In this document: piece after piece, positions 54,231 through 62,452 of the stretch | Layout of the letters: each line of letters opens with the position of its first letter | Position numbering within the stretch: position 1 is the first letter of the stretch | From: Bacteroidota bacterium | GTDB taxonomy: Bacteria > Bacteroidota > Bacteroidia > Bacteroidales > UBA12077 | Assembly (NCBI GenBank): GCA_020444275.1 | Contig: JAHLLG010000002.1 | Location: 545,991-609,990, forward strand | DNA: 64,000 nucleotides | Direction of reading: 5' to 3' | Notes under the pieces: generated by a model | Told to the model about the DNA's origin: nothing | The model's database searches: none | What the model saw: the letters and a program-made list of their open reading frames with translations, nothing else | Program-made: the position numbers and the translations under genes

Positions 54231-55238
54231 TTAGTTTATTGGGAAAAATATTTTTGTTTCCCATTTACTCTGATCAGGTTCTTTCATCGGATCAGTTAGG
54301 TACATTTCCCAGGGTGTACCAGTAATTTCAATGTTGTTTTCTGCAATATATTCTCTTAGTGCTTTATACGTTGTTTCCACCGAATTAAAATGACCAAAAT
54401 GGGATGCAACAAGCACATTTGATTTAGGAAGTTCAGTAAATTTTATTTTTTCAGTACCTTCTAGTTCTTTACTTACGGGTAAACCACATTCCAGAATTAC
54501 ATTTCCAACAGTTTCAGATTCATGATAAAAAGCCAACGGAAATCCGGCAATTTCTTCATTGTTTGTTTTTAAATATCGTAAAAGAGAAGAGTACATCTCT
54601 ATCATCTTGCCGTTTAATTTGTTCTTTGGGCACTCTTCTTTCATGGTTATAGCCATTAATCCATCAAAAGTTTCTTCTTTTATTTCTCCTGTTTTTCCTC
54701 TTAAAACAGGTTGGCTTTCCACAAAATCCTTAAAGTTTTTCAACCCTTTTTCAAATTGAGGTCCCATGGATTTATCCATAAACAGGCCAAACCATTTTTC
54801 AACTGGATATGCCAATTCACCTTCAAAAGCCCATGTAGTTTTTGTTCCTTTCTCATGTTCTTCAAAGTTCCATAAAACATCCGATTTCATGCTTTGAGGT
54901 GCTATAAATTCAATTTCAGATTTTATTCGGCTATTTGGAACAAATTCCTGAATTGTAATTTTTCCTTCGCCAATAATTTCACCTTCCCATGAGTATCCTG
55001 AACCGATAATTTCGGGAGTCATGGTAACATCCATTTCAACATCCGGTTCCATTTCAATCCAGGGATCCCACTGTGCTCGTTGATTCATGTCAATTGCTGC
55101 CTGAAAAACAATATCAACAGGCCTTTCAATAATAGTGCTTCGTTCAACGTGAAATGATGCAGGTAAAAATAAAGGGATAATTAAAAATAGAGCGAGTAAT
55201 GAAAAAAGAATAATGCCTAACCACTTTAAGAATTTCAT
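54231..55238 (-). CDS. SRPBCC domain fused to GyrI-like effector-binding domain
   Basis: 335 residues. An N-terminal membrane helix (about 5-24, WLGIILFSLLALFLIIPLF) is followed by an SRPBCC/polyketide-cyclase-like ligand-binding domain (about 28-170; VERSTIIERPVDIVFQAAID, AQWDPWIEMEP, TTWAFEGELAYPVEKWF). Residues about 180-335 resemble the GyrI-like or AraC effector-binding fold (FDGLMAITMKEECPKNKL, PLAFYHESETVGNVILECGLPV, HFGHFNSVETTYKALREYI). Both are small-molecule binding folds; no DNA-binding domain is present. The membrane anchor places the two domains at the envelope, probably periplasmic. Ligand unknown. Confidence 0.85.
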   Translation of the reverse strand: MKFLKWLGIILFSLLALFLIIPLFLPASFHVERSTIIERPVDIVFQAAIDMNQRAQWDPWIEMEPDVEMDVTMTPEIIGSGYSWEGEIIGEGKITIQEFVPNSRIKSEIEFIAPQSMKSDVLWNFEEHEKGTKTTWAFEGELAYPVEKWFGLFMDKSMGPQFEKGLKNFKDFVESQPVLRGKTGEIKEETFDGLMAITMKEECPKNKLNGKMIEMYSSLLRYLKTNNEEIAGFPLAFYHESETVGNVILECGLPVSKELEGTEKIKFTELPKSNVLVASHFGHFNSVETTYKALREYIAENNIEITGTPWEMYLTDPMKEPDQSKWETKIFFPIN

Positions 55239-55262
55239 AATATTTTAATTTAAGGTTTGTAT

Positions 55263-55270
55263 CAAATTTA
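55263..55270 (-). promoter_or_regulatory. -7 box (TAAATTTG) of the SRPBCC gene
   Basis: An exact TAnnTTTG match on the minus strand, 25 bases before the ATG; -33 TTTG is not at the right distance. Confidence 0.45.
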
Positions 55271-55312
55271 CAAAAAAATAGAACAAAAATCTACCATAAA
55301 AAGTTTAACAAA

Positions 55313-55341
55313 AAAGGAGTTGCCAATTTTGCAACTCCTTT
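55313..55341 (-). terminator. Rho-independent terminator of the C69 peptidase gene
   Basis: An 11-bp perfect stem (AAAGGAGTTGC / GCAACTCCTTT) with a 7-base loop, followed on the minus strand by a T-run. Confidence 0.88.
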
Positions 55342-55368
55342 ATTATGATATTATCAATTTCGTTTATT

Positions 55369-57042
55369 TTAATGTCCGCCTTCGCCTTTTACTTTAAACT
55401 TATCACCAGTTTCTTCAATAATAAGTTTGTACCACTCTTCACTATACCCAGGCTGTTCTACCTTCGGAGGTGTATAATATTGTCCTTCTGGTAATGGACG
55501 AGCTTCTTTTATATTTCCGTCCATATACTTAGTAAATAAGTGTCGGTATAACTTCTTCCAGCATTTCACGGTTTTATTTCCCTGTGCTACTGAGTAATCA
55601 GTTAAGAAACGAACTGCCTGCTCTGGATCATTCTTATAAATTTCTTGTGCAGCTTTATCAATACCTTTAACTTCTTCAATAAAACCAAGCTCTAATTTGT
55701 CCTGAACTTTTTGAATTTCCGGGATCATATAAGAATATCGAGTGTACGCAAAGTTTGATACCTGATTGAATGCCCAGAAAGCAGATGTTTCACTAAATTC
55801 CATAATTGAACCATTACCATGTGCATATGATTCAGGTACTCTGGTCATACTTGTATACATAGGAACATAAACGGTAGAGTAAGTATCGTCAACACCAAAC
55901 CAAATAATTCCACCAATGGCATCTGGTAACCAACTACGGCTTTGCGTTACAAAAGAAAATCCTGTTTGTTGTGTAGAAATCGCTCTTTCGTTAAAATAGG
56001 TTTCTCCTTCAACTTCCCAGTATAATGGTCTCCAACGAACAATATTTCCGTAAGGTCCAGCACCAACATCTTTGGTCATATCCATAGGTGTTCCCTGGTA
56101 ATAATCTCTCATCATATTCATAACATCACGAACAGATAATTTTTTATCAGGCTTAACCCAAAGAGGCATTCTGTTGTCAAGATTTTCACCCATTGCATAA
56201 TCTTCATATTTTTCCATTCCTGAAGCTACTTTATTGAAACCTGCATATACGCGAGCTTCGCAAAAACGAGCGCCTCCAAAATCAAGTGGAGCATAGGTGT
56301 CAGAAAAACTAAAGTTTTTATCTTTTCCGTCGAAATAACCCATTTCGCGAGCAAATGAGATTACATCAGGTGAGTGATATGTAGTTTGATTAGGATCGTT
56401 GAAATTATTCTCTTTTTGGAAAGGGAACGTTGTAATTCTTGCATGATTCGCGTGACCTGAAATATATCCATCAGGAATTTGACGAGCAACCCAAACTGCA
56501 CCTGTTACACCAGGACCTTTACCAATTAATTCCATAATCCAAACTTCGTTAGGATCAGAAATTGAGAATGATTCTCCGGTACTGTAATAACCATATTTTT
56601 TTACAAGATTTGTCATTGTTTTAATAGCTTCACGTGCAGTTCTTGATCTTTGCAGTGCAATGTAAATTAAGCTACCATAATCAATAATACCTGTAGTATC
56701 GCGTAATTCTGTTCTTCCGGTGTACGTTGTTTCACCAATAGCAACCTGAAACTCATTCATGTTACCTATTACATTGTAGGTATGTTCAACCTGCTCAATT
56801 TCACCAAGGTATTTACCAGTATCCCATTCGTAAACTTTTAACATGCTTCCTTTAGGGTAGTCGGCAGCAGGCCAATGATATAATTCACCATAAAGAACAT
56901 GCGCATCTGCAGCGTATGTAATCATAGTTGATCCATCAGCTGATGCTCCCTTGGTAATAAGAAAGTTAGTACAAGCAAAGCTTGTATTTATCAGCAGAAC
57001 TGATAAAAAGGTTAGCGTAATTGTAAGAATTGTTTTTTTCAT
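55369..57042 (-). CDS. Secreted C69-family dipeptidase
   Basis: 557 residues. A signal peptide (1-23, LINTSFA) ends directly before Cys24 in CTNFLITKGASADGS; in C69 peptidases this cysteine becomes the N-terminal nucleophile after processing, so removal of the leader may also create the active site. Conserved blocks include the GNMNEFQVAIGETT segment and the region EVWIMELIGKG. The family (PepD-like) cleaves dipeptides of broad specificity. The length is normal for the Bacteroidota secreted branch. The C-terminus is Gly/Lys-rich without a T9SS tail, so a periplasmic location is likely. It is monocistronic, with its own promoter and terminator. Confidence 0.93.
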   Translation of the reverse strand: MKKTILTITLTFLSVLLINTSFACTNFLITKGASADGSTMITYAADAHVLYGELYHWPAADYPKGSMLKVYEWDTGKYLGEIEQVEHTYNVIGNMNEFQVAIGETTYTGRTELRDTTGIIDYGSLIYIALQRSRTAREAIKTMTNLVKKYGYYSTGESFSISDPNEVWIMELIGKGPGVTGAVWVARQIPDGYISGHANHARITTFPFQKENNFNDPNQTTYHSPDVISFAREMGYFDGKDKNFSFSDTYAPLDFGGARFCEARVYAGFNKVASGMEKYEDYAMGENLDNRMPLWVKPDKKLSVRDVMNMMRDYYQGTPMDMTKDVGAGPYGNIVRWRPLYWEVEGETYFNERAISTQQTGFSFVTQSRSWLPDAIGGIIWFGVDDTYSTVYVPMYTSMTRVPESYAHGNGSIMEFSETSAFWAFNQVSNFAYTRYSYMIPEIQKVQDKLELGFIEEVKGIDKAAQEIYKNDPEQAVRFLTDYSVAQGNKTVKCWKKLYRHLFTKYMDGNIKEARPLPEGQYYTPPKVEQPGYSEEWYKLIIEETGDKFKVKGEGGH

Positions 57043-57081
57043 AGTTATTATTATTTGTATTTAATTAATTCTCGAATCAGA

Positions 57082-57111
57082 CAAAAATAGAAAAATATTT
57101 CAATGTTCAAA
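57082..57111 (-). promoter_or_regulatory. Promoter of the C69 peptidase gene
   Basis: On the minus strand, TTTG (57108-57111), 18 bases, then TATTTTTG (57082-57089), an exact -7 box. The spacing is one base short of the usual 19. The start codon is 40 bases downstream. Confidence 0.6.
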
Positions 57112-57221
57112 GTTCAATTATAAAATACCAGTTATCAATTATCAAAGATCAATTAGTAAAGCATACGGTTCAAAACCTGAATCAATATGCATCTGGAGTT
57201 TGATAATTGCAATTTGAAAAA

Positions 57222-58361
57222 TTACATCATTAGCTCAACAATTTGTTTGCGATCATCATCTGATAATTTATGTGCCATTCCATCAATTTGATTTTTAAGC
57301 ATTTGTTGGGTAATTTCCTCCTGTTTTTCTTTACCTATTTTTATATCAGATAATCTTACCGGACAATCGATCGATTTAAAAAATGTTTCAAGATTTACAA
57401 TGGTTTCATCAACGGAGTTTGTTCCAAAAAGTTGATTTCCCAATTTTTTAATTCTTGCAGGAATTCTATCCTTCTGCAGTTTTAACCAGGCAATGTATGC
57501 AATCGATAATGTTGCACCGTGTGCGGTATCATATAAGTATGAAATATTGTGTCCAATATCATGGACGCCCCAGTCGCCATTTTTACGACCATAGCTTGTG
57601 AGTCCGTTCAATGCTGTTGTGGCTGCCCACATAATATTGGCTCTATAGTCGTAGTTTTCAGGTTCTTTTAATACCAAAGGACCATATTCCATGGCTTCTT
57701 TTACGATAGCTTCAACAAACCGGTCCGATAATGAAGCATCACCTTCTCCAAAATAAGCTTCCAACGAGTGCGCTATTAAATCAACAACGCCGTAGGCTGT
57801 GTAGTTTTTGGGTACAGAAAAAGTAAACTCAGGATCGAGAAATGAGTGTTTAGGATAATTTAACGATGAAACATATCCGATTTTTTCTCCTGTTTCGTGA
57901 TTTTGTAATACTGCTGCACCATTCATTTCGGTACCTGTAGCTGCTAATGTCAGAACTGCAATTAGTGGTATGGTGGTTTTAGGTTTAAATTTATATTTCA
58001 TAATGGCCCAAGGATCCGTGTTGTTTGCTATGGCCAGAGCCGTTATTTTGGCCGAATCTATCACGCTACCACCACCAACAGCAACAATAAGGTCTATGTT
58101 ATTTAGTTTTCCTATTTGTGCTGCTTCTGATACATCATCAACTAAAGGATTAGGTTTTATACCATTATACTCAATTATTTCAGCATGAACTGATTTTAGT
58201 TGCTTAACGATTTTATCATATATTCCATTTCGTTGAACAGACCCTTTTCCATACATTAACAGTACTTTTTTACCATATGCTAAAGCAGTTTCTCCTAGCG
58301 TATCTGCAACGTTTTTGCCAAAATGAAGTTGTGTTGGGTTATAAGCTGTGAAATTTTCCAT
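57222..58361 (-). CDS. Iron-containing alcohol dehydrogenase (butanol dehydrogenase/YqhD-like)
   Basis: 379 residues. NAD(P)-dependent reduction of aldehydes or oxidation of alcohols in the cytoplasm. Visible: N-terminal nucleotide-binding region with LPFGKNV-like start (TQLHFGKNVADTLGE), the cofactor motif VGGGSVIDSAK (about residues 95-106), the proline-rich AVLTLAATGTEMNG block, and metal ligands in VVDLIAHSLEAYFG and WGVHDIGHNISYLYDTAHGATLSI (Asp, His, His, His). YqhD-type enzymes often prefer NADPH and detoxify aldehydes. No operon partner; the upstream anmK unit is closed by a terminator. Confidence 0.95.
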   Translation of the reverse strand: MENFTAYNPTQLHFGKNVADTLGETALAYGKKVLLMYGKGSVQRNGIYDKIVKQLKSVHAEIIEYNGIKPNPLVDDVSEAAQIGKLNNIDLIVAVGGGSVIDSAKITALAIANNTDPWAIMKYKFKPKTTIPLIAVLTLAATGTEMNGAAVLQNHETGEKIGYVSSLNYPKHSFLDPEFTFSVPKNYTAYGVVDLIAHSLEAYFGEGDASLSDRFVEAIVKEAMEYGPLVLKEPENYDYRANIMWAATTALNGLTSYGRKNGDWGVHDIGHNISYLYDTAHGATLSIAYIAWLKLQKDRIPARIKKLGNQLFGTNSVDETIVNLETFFKSIDCPVRLSDIKIGKEKQEEITQQMLKNQIDGMAHKLSDDDRKQIVELMM

Positions 58362-58389
58362 ATTATTTGTCTTTTAAATTCATCTGATT

Positions 58390-58414
58390 AAAAAAGGCTA
58401 AAATACAATAGCCT
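58390..58414 (-). terminator. Terminator of the anmK unit
   Basis: A short stem AGGCTA / TAGCCT with an 8-base loop, followed on the minus strand by six T residues. Confidence 0.7.
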
Positions 58415-58456
58415 CACTGATGAACAAAATAATAGACAAAAAATAAGGTAAATAGT

Positions 58457-59515
58457 TTAATATTGGTTGCTATAAACAACTCCTCCACATGAGTCTTTTG
58501 ATGCTCCGGTCACAGATGCGAGACAATTTACTTGTTCTTCCATTTTAAGTACTCCCAGTAGTGCAAATATTAAGGCTTCTTTATAATCAATCAGGTTTTT
58601 ATCCGGAATTACTATTTCTGAACTGATTTTTTGTTTAATAAGATTCACAAGTAATTTATTATATGCTCCACCTCCTGTAATGAATACTTTGAAATCTTTC
58701 TTTGAAATGGATTGACTTATTTGTATGGCAATATGTTCGTATAAAGTTCTTAGTTTATCGTGCACAGATAATTCAGTTTCATTAAGAAGAGGTAAGATTT
58801 CTGCTTCCAGCCATTCCCGGCCTAATGTTTTCGGATACGATTTCTTATAATAATCTAATGCATTTAGTTTTTGTAAGAGCTCTGTATTTGTTTTTCCGAG
58901 CAATCCTAATGCTCCGTTTTTATCAAAATCATGACCGGTTTTTCGTGTTAAGTAGTTTAATATAATATTTACCGGACAAATATCGTATGCATATCGTGTA
59001 TTGTTTTCTTCAAAAGATATATTCGCAAAACCACCCAGGTTTAAACAATAATCGTAATCAGAAAAGAGCAGTTGGTCTCCAATGGGAACAAGAGGTGCAC
59101 CCTGACCACCCAGTGCAACATCCAGCGACCTGAAATCACAAATGGTTGTAACACCTGAATTAACAGCAATTTCATGTCCATCACCAATTTGTAAAGTAAG
59201 TTTTTTATCGGGTTGATGAAAAACAGTATGACCATGCGAAGCTATAAAATCAACTTCTATGTTGCGATCCTGAATGAATTTGTAAATAGTTTTACCAAGA
59301 AATTCCCCGTATTGCTTATGAAGTAAAGTAAGATCTTTGCCATTTAAATCAGAAGCTCCACCAAGTTTTGCTTTCCACTCTTTGGAATATTCTAATGCAG
59401 TACAATCAACAATTTTATATTGCCAGCTTTTAGTGTATGTAAAATGACAATATACTATATCGAGACCATCTAACGAAGTTCCCGACATGAGTCCGATAGC
59501 TTTATAGGTTTTCAT
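58457..59515 (-). CDS. anmK: Anhydro-N-acetylmuramic acid kinase
   Basis: 352 residues, slightly short of the usual about 370. It hydrolyses the anhydro ring and phosphorylates 1,6-anhydroMurNAc to MurNAc-6-phosphate in cell-wall recycling. Signatures: GLMSGTSLDGLDIVY at the start (phosphate-binding), ASHGHTVFHQP, GGQGAPLVPIGD, CLNLGGFANIS and the adenosine motif VFITGGGAYN near residue 280. It starts 3 bases after the stop of the upstream secreted-protein gene, so the two are co-transcribed. No murQ is in view. Confidence 0.96.
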   Translation of the reverse strand: MKTYKAIGLMSGTSLDGLDIVYCHFTYTKSWQYKIVDCTALEYSKEWKAKLGGASDLNGKDLTLLHKQYGEFLGKTIYKFIQDRNIEVDFIASHGHTVFHQPDKKLTLQIGDGHEIAVNSGVTTICDFRSLDVALGGQGAPLVPIGDQLLFSDYDYCLNLGGFANISFEENNTRYAYDICPVNIILNYLTRKTGHDFDKNGALGLLGKTNTELLQKLNALDYYKKSYPKTLGREWLEAEILPLLNETELSVHDKLRTLYEHIAIQISQSISKKDFKVFITGGGAYNKLLVNLIKQKISSEIVIPDKNLIDYKEALIFALLGVLKMEEQVNCLASVTGASKDSCGGVVYSNQY

Positions 59516-59518
59516 GCA

Positions 59519-60220
59519 CTAATCGTTATAGTGATCTTGAATTGCATTGTGAATTGCTCTGTCAAGCATTAAATACAGGTTGTCTTTTTGTTGATCTTCC
59601 GGTGGAAGAATTTCCATTTCCGTATTATCAAATCCTTTTAAGAAATAAGAATTAATGGTTAACGGATACTTAGGTGTTGTAATTCCAGTCCATTTGGCAA
59701 CAGGAATAATACCTTCATTATTATAAACCGTAATATCCAGGGTTAATTGAGGATAAGTGAACGGTTTTTCAACATTTTCAAAAAGATCCGGACTTTCGTC
59801 CTGTTTATCTTTGGTTAACGTTTCCAAATTTGCATCAACTTTAAAATAGAAACGAGAATCACCTTTTCGTAATGCAGTTCTAATGTTAGCATCAGGATAG
59901 CCATAATCGTCATAGTCTACTTCTCGCATAAATGTATTAATTGGAAGAATTTCTATTTCCAGTTCCTTTTCAAGATTCTCTTTTAAAGTATAATAGATAA
60001 TATGAACCAGAATAGCTTTCAGTTTCTCATTGCCAGGATCATTATACGTCTTAATGGTTTCGATAAACGGTTCCAGGGAGGAAATTTCATCTGCAAAACC
60101 TTTATCGACAGTAAGATTATAACTAATAAGTGTAAACTGCTTGTTCTTTATATTCTGTCCGGTTGCAGAACCTATGAAAAATAGAAACAGTACAACGATA
60201 ATAAAATTGATCTTTCGCAT
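59519..60220 (-). CDS. Secreted protein of unknown function, co-transcribed with anmK
   Basis: 233 residues with a clear signal peptide (MRKINFIIVVLFLFFIGSATGQ). The mature part is a mixed alpha/beta sequence with no motif I recognise; it contains no cysteines in conserved pairs, no lipobox and no T9SS tail, so it is probably periplasmic or outer-membrane associated. The 3-base gap to anmK suggests a link to cell-wall recycling, but this is positional only. Confidence 0.75.
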   Translation of the reverse strand: MRKINFIIVVLFLFFIGSATGQNIKNKQFTLISYNLTVDKGFADEISSLEPFIETIKTYNDPGNEKLKAILVHIIYYTLKENLEKELEIEILPINTFMREVDYDDYGYPDANIRTALRKGDSRFYFKVDANLETLTKDKQDESPDLFENVEKPFTYPQLTLDITVYNNEGIIPVAKWTGITTPKYPLTINSYFLKGFDNTEMEILPPEDQQKDNLYLMLDRAIHNAIQDHYND

Positions 60221-60263
60221 AATCTGAATTTTATATTTAACTATGGAACATAAAATAGTTATA

Positions 60264-60271
60264 CAAATTTA
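60264..60271 (-). promoter_or_regulatory. -7 box (TAAATTTG) of the secreted protein-anmK unit
   Basis: An exact TAnnTTTG match on the minus strand, 43 bases before the ATG at 60220; no exact -33 TTTG. Confidence 0.45.
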
Positions 60272-60318
60272 GCAAATTATGTGCCTACCTGAATAGATCA
60301 TTCCGGAAAATATTTTAA

Positions 60319-60334
60319 TTAACCAGATGGTTAA
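60319..60334. promoter_or_regulatory. Distal TetR operator candidate
   Basis: TTAACCAGATGGTTAA, a 16-base palindrome with perfect 7-bp arms and a 2-base centre. It shares the core ACCA-N2-TGGT with the site at 60425 and lies between the two divergent transcription units. Confidence 0.6.
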
Positions 60335-60393
60335 AATAAGAACACATTAAATCAGATAGTTACAAAATTTATGTAAAAATAAGCAGCAAATTA

Positions 60394-60426
60394 TTTGGAA
60401 TTTATAATGAATAATTCCTACCTTTG
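60394..60426 (+). promoter_or_regulatory. Promoter of the TetR-efflux operon
   Basis: TTTG (60394-60397), 21 bases, TACCTTTG (60419-60426): both elements match the Bacteroidota consensus exactly. Confidence 0.8.
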
Positions 60427-60439
60427 ACCAATTGGTTAA
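60425..60439. promoter_or_regulatory. Proximal TetR operator candidate, overlapping the transcription start
   Basis: TGACCAATTGGTTAA contains the perfect 10-base palindrome ACCAATTGGT starting at the base after the -7 box. A repressor bound here would block transcription. The core ACCA-N2-TGGT repeats that at 60319. Confidence 0.65.
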
Positions 60440-60455
60440 ACCAAACAGATAAACA

Positions 60456-61115
60456 ATGTGGTTAAATTATATTGTAAATACATATAGCTTTATGACAGAA
60501 CATGAAATGAATACAGAACAGAAAATTCTGGATGCTGCAAAAGATGTGTTTCAGCAAAAAGGATTAACTGGTGCAAGAATGCAAGAAATTGCCGATAAGG
60601 CAGGAATTAACAAAGCATTATTGCACTATTACTATCGTACTAAGGACAAGCTGTTTGAAAAAGTTTTTGAAATCGCTTTTTCATTATTTATTCCAAGAGT
60701 AAAAGAGATGATGGGATCAGATAGACCCATTATGGAAAAAATAGCATTTTTTGTCGATAACTATCTGGAGTTGCTCAATAAGCATCCGTACATACCTGGG
60801 TTTATTATTAGTGAACTGAATAGAAATCCACAGATTCTGGTAAATATTATTGAGAAAAATATTCAAATTAAGCAGAACAGGTTAATTGAATTACTTGATG
60901 ATCAAATTCAGAAAGAGGTTAAAGCAGGCATAATTAAACCAATTAGTGCTAAAAATTTAATGACAAATGTTATTAGCTTATGCATTTTTCCGGTTGTGGC
61001 AAGACCGATTTTACAAGGTATTATTTTCGATAATAATAAGAAAGAGTACGACATTTTTTTAAAAGAGCGTAAAGAGTTTGTGAAAGATTATTTAATAAAT
61101 TCAATTAAAGCGTGA
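60456..61115 (+). CDS. TetR-family transcriptional regulator
   Basis: 219 residues from the first ATG; starts at Met13 (60492) or Met18 (60507) are also possible, since the family core begins at EQKILDAAKDVFQQKG. The helix-turn-helix is at about residues 42-66 (RMQEIADKAGINKALLHYYYRTKDKLFEKV); the rest is a helical ligand-binding domain. It is the first gene of an efflux operon and probably represses it through the palindromes at 60319 and 60425, releasing on binding a toxic compound. Its stop codon shares one base with the start of the TolC gene, giving translational coupling. Confidence 0.93.
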   Translation: MWLNYIVNTYSFMTEHEMNTEQKILDAAKDVFQQKGLTGARMQEIADKAGINKALLHYYYRTKDKLFEKVFEIAFSLFIPRVKEMMGSDRPIMEKIAFFVDNYLELLNKHPYIPGFIISELNRNPQILVNIIEKNIQIKQNRLIELLDDQIQKEVKAGIIKPISAKNLMTNVISLCIFPVVARPILQGIIFDNNKKEYDIFLKERKEFVKDYLINSIKA

Positions 61116-62377
61116 TGAGAAAATTTTTTGTGATATTGATGTTGGTTTCTGGTGTTGTAAATGCCCAAGATAATGTCTTGCAATTACAATATTGCTATGA
61201 AAAGATGATGGTTAATTATCCGTTGGCAAATCGATCTGAGGTATATTCAGCGCAGAGCGAGTTGAAAATCCAAAATATAAAAACGGGTTGGTTGCCCAAT
61301 GCTTCGTTAAATGCCCAGGCAACCTATCAGTCCGATGCAATAAGTATTAACATGAGCACCCCAACAGGAGGATTTGGATTTGAGGGAGAAAAAGATCAAT
61401 ACAAAGCAACTGTAGATATTAATCAACTGATTTATGATTGGGGTAGGATTAAGACTGCAAAACAATTAGAGAATGCTGGTTTGCAAGTTAATCAGCAGGC
61501 AAATAACGTTGAGCTAAATAAGATAAAACAACAGGTTAATACATTCTATTTTGCCATTTTAACCTTACAGAAAAACGAAGAATTACTGAGCGTTATGTTA
61601 AAGGATTTGGAAGCTAAGGAACAGACCGTAGCTTCAGGAGTTAAAAATGGCGTGCTACTAAATTCGGATTTAAGTGCTATAAAAGCAGAAAAACTGAAGG
61701 TTAAACAGAGCATTACCGAGCTTCACTTACAACGATATGCAGCCATTGATATTTTAGCTGAATTAACCGGAATGGAAATCCGGTATGATGTGGTTTTGGA
61801 AATTCCAAATTACACCATCGATGATCAAACCAATTATAGCAGACCTGAACTGGTTTTGTTTGATTATGAAAAAGAACAATTGGAATTAACCTCAAAGGCT
61901 ATTTCAAAACAGACGAAACCTACCTTTTTTGCTTTCTCGCAGTTGGGGTATGGAAAGCCTGGTTTAAATATGGTTAGCGACGAGTTTGACTCGTACTATT
62001 ATGTAGGCTTAGGATTGAAATGGAATTTCTGGGACTGGAATAAAACAAAGCGTGAAAAGCAAATAGTTTCTTTAAATAAGAATCTGATTACCTCACAGGA
62101 AAATACGTTCACAAAACAATTAAATATTGCACTTCAGAATGAAAAATCCAGAATGAAATCGCTGGAGGAATCTATTGCCACAGATCAGGAAATAATTAAG
62201 CTTCGCGAAGAGGTAACAAAAAGTGCAAGGGTTAAGTTGGATAATGGATCGATCACATCATCAGATTATATTTCGAAATTAACTGCCGAAACACAAGCTA
62301 AATTAAAGTTCGAAACTCATAAAATACAGTTAGTTCAGTCAAAAGTTAATTACTTATATATTAAAGGAGAGATTTAA
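61115..62377 (+). CDS. TolC-family outer-membrane efflux protein
   Basis: I use the ATG at 61115 rather than the in-frame GTG three bases earlier; 420 residues with signal peptide MRKFFVILMLVSGVVNAQ. Long amphipathic helices with the OEP pattern are visible in two halves (about 25-215 and 225-420), including YPLANRSEVYSAQSELKIQN and YVGLGLKWNFWDWNKTKREK. It forms the trimeric outer-membrane duct of a tripartite pump with the HlyD and ABC genes downstream. Confidence 0.93.
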   Translation: MRKFFVILMLVSGVVNAQDNVLQLQYCYEKMMVNYPLANRSEVYSAQSELKIQNIKTGWLPNASLNAQATYQSDAISINMSTPTGGFGFEGEKDQYKATVDINQLIYDWGRIKTAKQLENAGLQVNQQANNVELNKIKQQVNTFYFAILTLQKNEELLSVMLKDLEAKEQTVASGVKNGVLLNSDLSAIKAEKLKVKQSITELHLQRYAAIDILAELTGMEIRYDVVLEIPNYTIDDQTNYSRPELVLFDYEKEQLELTSKAISKQTKPTFFAFSQLGYGKPGLNMVSDEFDSYYYVGLGLKWNFWDWNKTKREKQIVSLNKNLITSQENTFTKQLNIALQNEKSRMKSLEESIATDQEIIKLREEVTKSARVKLDNGSITSSDYISKLTAETQAKLKFETHKIQLVQSKVNYLYIKGEI

Positions 62378-62388
62378 AATAAATAAAA

Positions 62389-62420
62389 CCTGACAGAGTC
62401 TGTAAGGTCCTGTCAGAGTT
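62389..62420. repeat. Inverted repeat between TolC and HlyD genes
   Basis: CTGACAG (62390-62396) and CTGTCAG (62410-62416) form a perfect 7-bp stem; inside lies an alternative palindrome ACAGAGTCTGT. There is no T-run, so it is more likely an mRNA processing or dispersed repeat element than a terminator. Confidence 0.5.
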
Positions 62421-62452
62421 GAAACAGAAAGGTTGAAACAAAAATAACAAAG

